Source: Batillaria attramentaria (Eukaryota > Mollusca > Gastropoda > Batillariidae). Taken from it: a DNA stretch of 64,000 nucleotides. Of the stretch, positions 1-9,566 are shown piece after piece (position 1 is the stretch's first letter; each line of letters opens with the position of its first letter). The stretch covers positions 208,501-272,500 of the forward strand of contig JACVVK020000203.1 in NCBI GenBank assembly GCA_018292915.2, given 5' to 3'. The notes beneath the pieces were generated by a model. It was not told where the DNA came from. It worked only from the letters and a program-made list of their open reading frames with translations, and did not search any database. Both the position numbers and the translations under genes were made by a program.

Positions 1-145
1 TGGCCTTTTTTTTGTCTGTTCATTTTGTTTTGTAGTTGTAATGTAAAAGCACATTATCAGGAAAATTGGAGAATGTTAGTGTTTGTAAGATGCTGTGTCT
101 GACCAGCCCCATTTTGATTCTGTTCTTTTTCTTGGTTGCTTGCAG

Positions 146-217
146 CTCGAGACCTCCGACAGTGAGGAACATCCCAATTCGGGGTATGGGAGCACTCCAT
201 CAGTTTGCTGGTCGTGA
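146..217 (+). CDS. Gene A: terminal coding exon of an upstream P4-ATPase paralogue (partial)
   Basis: Acceptor tgcag ends at 145; 23 codons follow ([14 protein letters not shown]...), then TGA at 215-217. The peptide and the preceding intron match the last exon of gene B at 46951-47025 ([15 protein letters not shown]...), and the downstream flank also matches that of gene B. It is therefore the C-terminal cytosolic tail of a second ATP11-class flippase whose other exons lie left of the window. The reading frame is open and not visibly damaged, so gene A may be functional. The alternative, an orphan duplicated last exon, cannot be excluded without upstream sequence. Confidence 0.75.
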   Translation, partial: LETSDSEEHPNSGYGSTPSVCWS

Positions 218-761
218 TTGACACACATGGCATACACTTCATCACCTAATTTAGCATCTCCTACCTCCGTCAGCATCAGATGCTGTATACCCGTGCCCTC
301 TGGATCACTCCGGATGTGCATAAAGAGGAAGGATTTTCTTCAACCATTCCAGCATAGGAGAGAGCAAGTTTTGGAGCCAAAGGTGTGCTGATACCAGCAG
401 GTTTTCCCATTGTAGAATCAGAGAGAAAATTCCATCTGATTCAACATTCAGCTAAACTCCAGTAATGAGCTTGCTCATGCAAGACAGAACGCAAACTGCT
501 TCACTGGAATGTAAAAGGTTATAGCCATTCGGCTAGTTTAGATGTTTCAGAGGTCTTGGTCTGCTGGATATGTATGTGTTCACGGCGTTTCTCAGGATCT
601 CATGCCTACAGGTGTCAGTGTCAACTTGTGACAGAAGTGCTGCCCAGTTTCCCTGGTGATGTGACTGTTTTCACACCAAAATTACTAGCAGTGGGATGTG
701 AGAAATAAAGGGATTGCTGTCTGGTTATCTGAATGGGTAACTGTGTCCCTTAATGGCTGCA
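218..761 (+). other. 3' flank / 3' UTR of gene A
   Basis: Non-coding sequence after the gene A stop. Its first part aligns loosely with 47026-47560 after gene B (shared tracts such as catcagatgctgta and gcaaactgcttcactgga). A possible polyadenylation signal AATAAA lies at 704-709. No ORF of interest. Confidence 0.55.
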
Positions 762-1165
762 TAATAATAATAATAATAGCTCTTATATAGCGCTAGTAGT
801 CTGCTCAAAGAGCACTCAGTGCGCTACACACACACATTCTCACGCATACATGAAACACTAATTATGTATGCGGAGGGGGGGGGGGGGTAGATGATACTAC
901 AGATCATATGCTGTCTTGAATAGATAAGTCTTTAGTTTTGATTTAAACTGTGGGAGGGTCTGGGTGTTCCTAAGGGAGGGAGGCAGAGAATTCCATACCT
1001 GGGGGGCACAGAAACTGAAAGAGCGCTCACCGAAGGTTTTGAGATTGAACTTGGGAACCTTCAGGAGCTTTTCCGATGAGGAGCGGAGAGTACGAGAAGG
1101 TTGATACGTGGTAAGTTTGTCGGAAAGATACTGAGGATAAATGAGATATACTGAGATAATGACAA
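762..1165 (-). repeat. Dispersed repeat with (ATA)n end and tagcgctagtagtctgct motif
   Basis: It starts with an ATA/TAA microsatellite followed by agctcttatatagcgctagtagtctgc. A second partial copy is at 28889-28960, and related (TAA)n plus gcgc heads occur near 17850 and 60235. The (TAA)n end suggests a LINE- or SINE-type 3' end on the minus strand. The body to about 1165 has no ORF. The right boundary is uncertain. Confidence 0.5.
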
Positions 1166-1485
1166 AGCAGTACCAGCTACCACCTACTGTTCAAGACATT
1201 TATGCATAGTGTGAACTACAGCTTCAGAAGGAGTGCTTCCTCAAGGATGCAGCAATTTTGCCTTGCAGTTGGATGTTCTTTGGGCTGTTTGGAAACAATA
1301 TTACGTCCCACACAAGTGCCACAAGAGCCATGCAACTGCGGATTTTTATATGTTTTTATAATATTGTTATATTACATGTACTGCTGCAGCATCAAATGTC
1401 AGTGTTCACTCCCTTTGTGCCATTTCTCTGGAAGTGAAAGGACCAGAACTTAAACGTAGCAAAACTTCTTAAACTTATTCCAGTG

Positions 1486-1727
1486 AAGCAAATAAAAGCG
1501 ACACAAAAGGGACAGAAACCACTTAACTTTGACAAAGGACGGCACAGGTCGACGTTTCGGCTTACGCCTTCTTCAGGACATAAACAAATGGGACATAACT
1601 TCAACAAACAAGCAAAAGGTAACTCTGCGGACGTACTGACATACACGGCGCGGAAAAAAAAAAAGAAAAAAAAAAAGGGGGTGGGCGAGAAAAGGACCAG
1701 AAAAAAATAGCAAAATTATCACAACCC
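1486..1727 (-). repeat. Left Penelope flanking repeat (inverted pLTR)
   Basis: Inverted copy of 2555-2806. On the minus strand it carries a minimal hammerhead-like core at 1551-1576: CTGAAGA, a GGC/GCC stem with a GTAA loop, then GAAAC and GTC. Confidence 0.75.
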
Positions 1728-1729
1728 TT

Positions 1730-2392
1730 TTGAAAGTCACAACACACCACCATCCTAACACCTCTTCTAATACAGTTGCCCAGGAACGTCCGGTTTTCTC
1801 CATTCCATTTCACCCCCATAATCTGTCAGTCCAACGTATCATCATGTCCAACTGGCACATTCTGTCGAAGAGTTGCACAGTTGGACAGACCTTCCACACC
1901 CCACCTCTTGTTGCATACAAGAGGGACACCAACTTGCGAGACCTTCTGGTTCGCGCCAATGTCAGGCCCCACCAACCCCTACCCCCTGGTACAACTCCAT
2001 GCAAAAAACAAAATTGCAAAACCTGCTGTCATGTCTCAACAGTGACTTCTGTCAAGGGCCCCAAAGGAAAAATGACCATCAAACGCCACTTCACATGCGA
2101 CAGTACAAACCTCATATACGCCATCATCTGTACCGCATGTCACAAACTGTATGTTGGGGAAACTGGACGTAGCCTGGCAACACGCTTTGCTGAACATATC
2201 GCCGACACCAGACACAACAGAATAAAACCCGTTGCCATGCATTTCAATTCTGCAGGCCACTCCATCTTAAATATGACAGTAACTGGCCTGTGGCTTATGC
2301 ACGGTGACGCCACAGACAGACGCGACATGGAGTCGCACATTATTCAGCGCCTGGGAAGTCAGGCCCCGGGTGGTTTGAACGAAAAGCCGTAA
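1730..2392 (+). CDS. Penelope GIY-YIG endonuclease domain with upstream Cys cluster
   Basis: 220-codon ORF. A cysteine cluster CKKQNCKTCC near residues 92-101 precedes the GIY-YIG-type segment: LIYAIICTACHKLYVGETGR around residues 129-148, then R-x2-EH, and a conserved E/H-rich stretch downstream (DMESHIIQRLG). In the family this domain nicks target DNA for retrotransposition. Full elements have an N-terminal telomerase-like RT, missing here. The ORF ends with TAA at about 2390, shortly before the right flanking repeat. The frame is intact, so the domain decayed little after truncation. The ATG may not be native, because the ORF begins where the left inverted repeat ends. Confidence 0.8.
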   Translation: MKVTTHHHPNTSSNTVAQERPVFSIPFHPHNLSVQRIIMSNWHILSKSCTVGQTFHTPPLVAYKRDTNLRDLLVRANVRPHQPLPPGTTPCKKQNCKTCCHVSTVTSVKGPKGKMTIKRHFTCDSTNLIYAIICTACHKLYVGETGRSLATRFAEHIADTRHNRIKPVAMHFNSAGHSILNMTVTGLWLMHGDATDRRDMESHIIQRLGSQAPGGLNEKP

Positions 2393-2554
2393 CATAACCC
2401 TCTGAACTTTTTTCACACACAATCCATGGTCCTTGTCACCAAAGGATGGGTGTTGTGATTGCTAATTTTCACTATTCTTTTTTGTTCTTTTCTGCCCAAC
2501 ATTTTTTTTTTTTTTTTTTTCACACACAGTCCATGGTCTTCTGTCACCTAAGGA

Positions 2555-2806
2555 TGGGTGTTGTGATAATTTTGCTATTTTTTTCTGGTCCTTTTCTCGC
2601 CCACCCCTTTTTTTTTCTTTTTTTTTTTTTCTTTTTTTCCGCGCCGTGTATGTCAGTACGTCCGCAGAGTTACCTTTTGCTTGTTTGTTGAAGTTATGTC
2701 CCATTTGTTTATGTCCTGAAGAAGGCGTAAGCCGAAACGTCGACCTGTGCCGTCCTTTGTCAAAGTTAAGTGGTTTCTGTCCCTTTTGTGTCGCTTTTAT
2801 TTGCTT
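2555..2806 (+). repeat. Right Penelope flanking repeat (pLTR)
   Basis: Inverted partner of 1486-1727. Carries the plus-strand hammerhead-like core at 2716-2741 (CTGAAGA, GGC-GTAA-GCC, GAAAC, GTC). Confidence 0.75.
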
Positions 2807-4000
2807 AACTTGTAACCACTTCGCAGTCATTACCGTTTCCGTTCTTATTCCAGTGGTTATGGTGGGTTTTTTGTGATTGTTGTTGCTGTTTGCTTGTTCA
2901 TTGTTGTGGTGTGTGTGTGTCAGTGTGTGTGTGTGTGTGTAACAGAGAGAGATATTCTGCCCTTTACTAATAAATTGAGAAACTGTGCAAGTACATTTCT
3001 AAAGATACAAGTCAGTAAAATGGTTTATGTAACTGCTTTTCACTTTGAGAAGTTTGTAAGAGAAGTCCCTCTTCAACGGTACTTTCAAGTGCAAACCACT
3101 GTAGTCCGTAGTTTAGATCCAACAATGAGCAAACAATAAATGGCTTCAGAATAATCACGACACAGCTTGTTTGAGTAGTCAGCACCATTTGGCATATGGC
3201 AGTTGCAGGGTGGGGGTGGGTGTTTGGGGGTTTAATATGGCAGCTGCAGACATTCCACAACTCAAAATCAGATTCTACATTTTCAGGGACAGAGCTCAGA
3301 GAATTCCAAACAGTCCTCTTTCGTGAACCTAACTATGATTAGCTGTTACTTCCATTGCAAAGGTGATCATTGTAAAATAGTGGGAAGTTAAGTTAAAGGT
3401 GCGCACAGCAGATTTACGTGCACTTATTCTCATGATGTCAGCCATAAGTTTAAAGCTACATGCACAGATTTGGGAGTTGCTGTATCAGCACTTTTTGGGT
3501 TTTTGCTCACGCCATTGTTCCATTGCAGCCACTTGTGACTTAACATTCACTTAGTTTGGGGGGGGGGGGGGGATAACACAAAATATTTGAAATGGTATGT
3601 GTGTATATTGTCTTGTGGGTTGTTTGGAGTGAATGTGCTGGTACACTCTTTGCTGTGCTGTGCTTTACACAAACAAAGCCATCTGTGGCAGTAAGTGTTG
3701 CCTCTTGGCGCTCCATGTTTGTTGTTAAAGAGACCGGTCACAGATTTGGACTGTGGGATAGTATATGATTGGCCGAAGATGACAAAATGGCAGTTTTTCT
3801 GCAGATAAAAATGTGTTTTGTTTGCCCCCCCCCCCCCCACCATACACACCCTGCAGAAAAACACAGAAAAGTTTATATTTTCCCATGTCTTGCCAATGAG
3901 AATGGCAGTCTAGAGTACGGGATTTAGTTTTGCCTCTGAGACACTGTCTTCGCAGGGCTTGATCTCCATGGCAACTATCACAGTACATTTGTCCCAGCTA

Positions 4001-4048
4001 ACTGATAAAGCATAGGACATTAAATTTAATGTCCTATGCTTTATCAGT
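4001..4048. repeat. Perfect 48-bp palindrome
   Basis: Arms 4001-4024 and 4025-4048 are exact reverse complements with no loop. Outside them atttgtcc and ggacaaat continue the symmetry imperfectly. The matching place in the gene B flank lacks it. Confidence 0.9.
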
Positions 4049-5813
4049 CAGTCAGGACAAATCGGCCTGTGACGGTTGTGGGACGCAGAAATCAAGGCCT
4101 GGCTTATTCAGTAAGTCACTTTTGTATGTGTTCAGCTTCATGTATATTTTAATTATACGGGTTCCACTGGCTTGGAGTTTCAATTTTCCTGGCAGATGTG
4201 CAGCTTTGAACATTTTCAGTGAATACCACTGTGCTTTCAGTTGTACATGTACACTTGCTCTCTGCTTCTTGTCATCAGCCCATGACATGTTTTAATTCAT
4301 TTTGCTGTGCTTAGCTTTGTGTTGATGGTTGCATACTAGGTAGATGTGATCTTTGAACACACTTGCTTTTTTTTTCTTTTTTTTTTACTGATGTAAAGAA
4401 GTTTGTTGTTGTTGGTGTTGTTGTTTATATATCTTTTACAAACACATGATACATGTAAATGCATATATATATGTGTATGTAAATAACACTGAGCACGCAG
4501 ATGCAACTACATGTACATGTAGCGCTAAATTTGTATACTGAGAGGCAAAAGGAAGTATATCCATCGCATTTAAATTACTCGAAGACGGTGACAGTTATCC
4601 AGAAAATTTAATCAACCCTTTCTAGAGAATTCCTTTGGGAATCAACAATAGTTTATTGCATTCATGTGCTAAAAGTATCCCCAAAACAAGAACACAGTGA
4701 ACACATGGGGATCCAAACCCAAAAGTCACAACTATCATTTGACGTTCTTTGCATCCGTCCGTTGACCTCAAAAACACTCAAGAGCAGGTTCTAAGAACAG
4801 TTCAGCATACCAAATAGTATTCCTGTAATCATGCTTATGCCCGTGGACCAGATGACCCTTTGGGAGAATGCCCTGAGGACGCCCTAGGGGAATCCCTTGA
4901 CGAAATGCTCCAGATCATCAACAACATTAGCAACTAAATAAAATATCAGTTAATTACGCAGTACATGTACTGTACTGTGATATTTGCTTTTGTAAAGTGG
5001 ATACATGTCCTTTCTTTTGCCCCTCTTTTATATATATGTATATTTTAGAGCTAGTTGCATCTGCGTACCCAGTATTTTTACATTTTATCATTAGAAATTG
5101 ATCAAGTGTGTAATGTTTAGATCTTATGCATCTGTGAAACGTCCATATCAAATATTTGTGAGTAAGTACTTCTTCAGAGATTTGAGGTTTATGGTTTTGT
5201 TTTGTTTTTCGGGGTTTTTTTGTTTTTTGTTTGAGCGATGGAAAATCCGCAAAACCATTTAAAGTTTTCATGATTAAAACTGATAGAGTTAAAAGAAAGA
5301 AGGGTAGAACAGAGCAAGCCTTATCATGACACGTGAAGTGCAGAGTACTGTAAAAACTCTCTTGGACTACATATATAGTCATTTTTCATTGTTTTGTTTT
5401 TTTACAGTTTGCCCTTTAACTCATTATATGTACTATGGAAAAGTCAATGTGAATTTCAGGCAGGTAGGCTGTTTGTTTTTTTTTCTCTCTCTCTCTCTCT
5501 CCTTTTTTTTTTTTTTTGTTTTGTTTTTATTTTGAGAGGTGGTGTTTGCCTGTGTGTCTGCAGTGTCTTCAGGCAGTTGCACCATGAACAGGCACCAAAG
5601 GCTCAAAATTTTGGATGAGTCTGAGTCCATATCAAGTCCTCAGGATTACATTCAGCTGTCTTATTCTGGTGCTACTGGTATATCAGATTGTGTCATGCTC
5701 ATTGCACTTTAGTGATTTTATCAGAGTTATTTATGACACCGCATTATTGAAATGCAAGCGTTGGAGGCCTTCTGATGTTCATGATTCTTCCTCCTCCTCA
5801 CTCCCCCCAACAC

Positions 5814-5814
<1 letters not shown>

Positions 5815-5862
<48 letters not shown>
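5815..5862 (+). repeat. 48-base poly-C tract
   Basis: Uninterrupted C run. The paralogous position near 48690 has only about 13 C. Confidence 0.95.
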
Positions 5863-5863
<1 letters not shown>

Positions 5864-6453
5864 TTTTCAGGATGCAGGTGCAAGTTTATACACATGCTTT
5901 GAATCTTCCTTATTTTATACAAACAATTCAGAATGCAACTTGAGTGTGTGCCTAAACCTAGATCTATTCATGTATGTTACTTGATGTGTAGGAGTGGGTT
6001 GTATATGTTTTGGCAATGGGTTGTGTATGTGTTGGCAGTGGGTTGTACACTTGCATAATTATTATCATATGTATTGTCAGAGATTTGGTTCAAACAGAGC
6101 AAGGAAGGCTCTCTGTAATGTACATGTTCAAACTGCTGTGTACAAATTAAAAATGCGGCTTGTTTGTGAACACAATGGCTTTGATGGCTAAAAATGGTTT
6201 TGTGTGTGCTCTATCATGTGTGGTCTGTACATATCGATATGTTTATTTCTATGCATAAGACAAAAATCAAAAGTGTGATAAATGCATATCAAACATGTCT
6301 TCTGTTGATGTACCAGTACATTGTACCAATATTTATCTAAATGCACATTAGTAAGTACAAATACATGTACATATAAATAGCTTCAAGATAGGGGTTAGAA
6401 GAAAACCCACATATACACATGTACAGTGTACTGACATTTTGCAAGAACGTTGT

Positions 6454-6547
6454 CTTAACTCTTTGACGACGGAGCGCAATTTCTGACACACGATTTCCTA
6501 TAGGAAATCGTGTGTCAGAAATTGCGCTCCGTCGTCAAAGAGTTAAG
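6454..6547. repeat. Perfect 94-bp palindrome
   Basis: Two 47-bp arms meet at 6500/6501 (ccta|tagg) with no mismatch that I can find. It may be a very young foldback insertion; no coding content. Confidence 0.92.
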
Positions 6548-6981
6548 TCTCGTGTGTATGTGTAGTAAAAAATATTTTGTATGTGTACTTTTTTTTTCTG
6601 AAATCCACTATCGTATCAGTTAGTTTCTATATGTGCTTTGTATGTTTTAGTTGTTGCTAGAATATGAAAACCACATTCAGGGCTTCAGCTTTTGAAAAAT
6701 TTATACACCTGTTGAAGCAAGCACAAGTTGCATTCTGAAATCCAAATCACAGAATCGGTCTACAAGTATCAATTTTTGAAATCTCTGCAGATTTTTTGAT
6801 TGGTGTTGTGTGTTGCATTTCACAACCTTATGGAAGTTTTGAAGATTTTTTTTATTCGTGGTTTGACTTTTTTTTTTTTCTTTTTTTTTTTGATGGGATA
6901 TGCACTGTATGTGGTAATTCTGTCCCAGTCTTTTATTTGTTCCGCTCAGAGATACAAAGCATACGCAGCTGATCACTGTTA

Positions 6982-7233
6982 CTTGTTTTACTCTGCTTTG
7001 GAAATGTTCAGCCCACCAAGTTTGTAAAATAAATGCATATCTAAATTCCGAAATTTAAATAGCTGAGCTGACCCTTCGCACCACGTGATTGTAATACGTT
7101 TATGTCCTGTGTGTGAGAGAATGCGTGTGATTCACGTGAGCGTGCGTGTTGGGTTTAGCTCGCGGCGCTTTGAGCCAAAATATTTGAGATAAAGCGCCTA
7201 TATTAATGCGATTATTATTATTATTATTATTAT
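6982..7233 (+). mobile_element. SINE family 1, 3' portion
   Basis: Shares the 3' domain seen at 10717, 18960, 22900 and 39680 (gaaatgttcagcccacca, gctgagctgacccttc, aaagcgcctat) and ends in (ATT)n. The tRNA-like head is missing. It splits sequence that is otherwise paralogous to the gene B flank, so it inserted after that duplication or was lost from copy B. Confidence 0.8.
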
Positions 7234-8998
7234 TACTTTGTTATTTGGCATAGCCTAAGTTATAAAATTATTTGTACAAAGCCATAATGTCCAAATTATG
7301 TTGGCATAATTTGAAAGGGTTGATTCCTGAGTGCGTATGTGTATCATCATTGTTAATAATTTATTTACAATTTGAAATCTGTGAAATCTGTTTTGAATTA
7401 AAATGATAAGCTTTGCTGGTGATTACTTTAGTGTGTGTGTGTGTGTGGGGGGGGGGGGGGTGCATATGTGTGTGTTCAAAATTGTCAGCGTCTCCCAGAG
7501 TGTACTGAGAGCCATGATTATACATGGAAATACAATCATGGGCTTGAGCACGCACACAGCTTGGCAGTGTATCAGTGTCGTCTACAAAAGTTACAGCCAC
7601 ACCTCTAATTCTGGGTACACAAGTAAATCATGCACATTGCCTCTGAGTTTAATTGTTTGGGGCTGATACAAATAGTCAAATTTTTCTACTCTCAGCTTTC
7701 AGCCAATGTTGCAATGAAATCATTTCAGGTGTAGAACTGATGAGCCTACTTCATAAAAAAAAAATATTCATCGAATATCTGTTGGGGGGGAAAAATTCTG
7801 AACAAAATATCAAACATGAAATAAAACTGTAAGGTACGCCTTTTAGTGGGTGTAAATACAACAGTATAACATTGTGTTGTCTATGACTGTTACATACAAC
7901 CCTGTTCTTGTCAAAATCTTTCTGCAGAACGTCATAGTGTCGCACAACCTTAAACTCTTGCAGAGTATCAGTGTTGCTTTGATGCACAACAGATGGGTTT
8001 CAGTGTATACATGTACACAGTTTGACCGTCACTTATTTAGCAGTTGTGCGTTTGACACGTTTTGGCCAAAACGAGAGGATAACGTCGTGTAAAACTCGCA
8101 AATGCCAAGTAACGAATTTGTCTCGATTCCCTTTTCAGTCTTGAGTTTCCTGAACATGCAGAGCCACGATGCGGCGAATCACTGACTGTGTGTTGTGCAC
8201 ATACGCGTAAGGCAACACAAGCATGACACATAAAAAATCACACCACCGATTGGGGACGGGGGTGGGTCAAGTTTGTCAGTCTTCTTACAGCTCCGCAAAA
8301 CGCAAACAGTCAAGTTTCTTTACGATGAATTCCCCAGTACTGAACAGTTGCAGGCATTATACCCTTCTCTAGGCTGAACATGCCGTGTACCTGTCGACAC
8401 AGTTCAACACAGCTCTGCTGCCCTCTCGGCCCAACACGGACGGTTTCATTTTCATAAGAGGGTGTTCGAAAGTGTTCGATCACTGAATTTTTAAGACCCC
8501 TCCGAATAGAAATGAACAATTACACTGATGGGGTGTAGGCCTACAATTTACAGACATAAGCTTATGCAAATTTAATGCTGTTTGGGGCTCATTTCTGTCG
8601 CTGAAGATGACGTCAATTCTGATGCAATTGCTTGAACAACCTGTCCTATCCCAACATGGAAGTACACACGGCCCAAGCTGGTGGTAGCTCTTTGTGTGTC
8701 GCGATCTAGCGTTTGAATTGCCCGGTCCGAAAACTTCAGCTGTTGACTGACCAAGACTGTTCGCTGGTTCAGTTATAGTTTCAGTCCGAACGATGGGGTG
8801 ATATGCAGCAAGGGAAGAATGGATTTTTTGTGGCAGGTGATAGGACTGCATTTCAGTATGAGTGCGTGTGTGTGTTACCGCTTTCCGTTGGTAACTTGAG
8901 TAAGAATAATAAGGTTCAGTTACTGATGTGCATGCACTGACTTCATTGAAACATTATTTTGCTCTTACTTCAGACCTCCGTAATTTTCGTTTTATCAG
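7234..8998 (+). other. Spacer between gene A and first placed exon of gene B
   Basis: To about 7560 it still resembles the gene B flank (agattatg...cataatttt; tcagcgtctcccagagtgta against gtcagtgtctctcagacagtg). From 7600 to 8998 I see no clear repeat. The gene B promoter and initiator exon probably lie here or further left. A weak initiator candidate is ATG at 8819 with donor CAG|GTGATA at 8837: 6 codons, phase 0, compatible with the exon at 8999. Confidence 0.4.
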
Positions 8999-9124
8999 AG
9001 ATTTGTGGAACATGAACATCCCGAGACCAGAATAGTTTTTGTTGAAAACAAGCCGTGTGCTGCCCTTGAGGAGGAGGCGTTTGTTCCTTATAAGTATCCC
9101 GATAACCGCATCATATCATCTAAG
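8999..9124 (+). CDS. Gene B exon 1 of those placed (residues 1-42)
   Basis: Acceptor atcag ends 8998; donor GT at 9125. Cytosolic N-terminus ending [12 protein letters not shown], the ATP11 signature. Phase 0 at both ends. Confidence 0.85.
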
Positions 9125-9286
9125 GTTGGTAATTTCATCATCGTATTTTCTTTTTCCTTCCTTTTTTTCATTACCTTTCTGAAAATCTCATTTAGGAAAT
9201 TAGGACAGACTTCCCAGGAGAAGTCCCCCCCCCCCCCCCCACCCAACCCACCCAACCCAAAAGAAATCAGAATAACCACCAACAAT

Positions 9287-9325
<39 letters not shown>

Positions 9326-9512
9326 CCATCCTCTTCTGTTTGTGTTTACCATTCAACCAAGGGTTTTTCAGATAAAGATGGATAATTGGATCTCTAATGT
9401 GCACGTTGGATGGACATGTGTTCAGGAAAATGAAACTGGCATGATATTGAGTCTGCACATGAATTTGACTGGATAAGCAAAATCCCATTCATGCTCGCAA
9501 CAGGGCTGGCAT

Positions 9513-9566
<54 letters not shown>

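Larger units (their letters stand above)
1474..2855 (+). mobile_element. Penelope-like element, RT-less copy with inverted flanking repeats
   Basis: A 12-bp direct repeat CTTATTCCAGTG brackets the insert (1474-1485 and 2844-2855) and looks like a target-site duplication. Inside lie inverted flanking repeats, 1486-~1727 and ~2555-2806, nearly identical over their length apart from the poly-A/T tract. Between them is a single ORF for a GIY-YIG endonuclease. The right side has a ~37-bp extension beyond its inverted repeat. Inverted terminal repeats and a C-terminal GIY-YIG domain are typical of Penelope-like retroelements. Reverse transcriptase is absent, so the copy is truncated. Confidence 0.8.
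2856..6453 (+). other. Gene A 3' flanking sequence, paralogous in part to 47725-48750
   Basis: No gene seen. Collinear matches to the gene B flank include the tract around 4180-4290 (gagtttcaattttcctgg, gtgctttcagttgta), 5120-5200, 5290-5450 and 5862-5900 (caggatgcaggt). Insertions private to this copy include a palindrome at 4001-4048 and a 48-base poly-C tract. Open frames here (for example 5615-5902) are low-complexity artefacts. Confidence 0.6.

Noticed and set aside
5615..5902. Poly-proline protein
   Set aside because: Produced by the poly-C tract and its flank; the paralogous region has no matching frame.
8819..8836. Initiator exon of gene B (MDFLWQ)
   Set aside because: ATG and donor are compatible in phase, but six codons give no family similarity and such sites arise by chance. 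Kept only as a remark.
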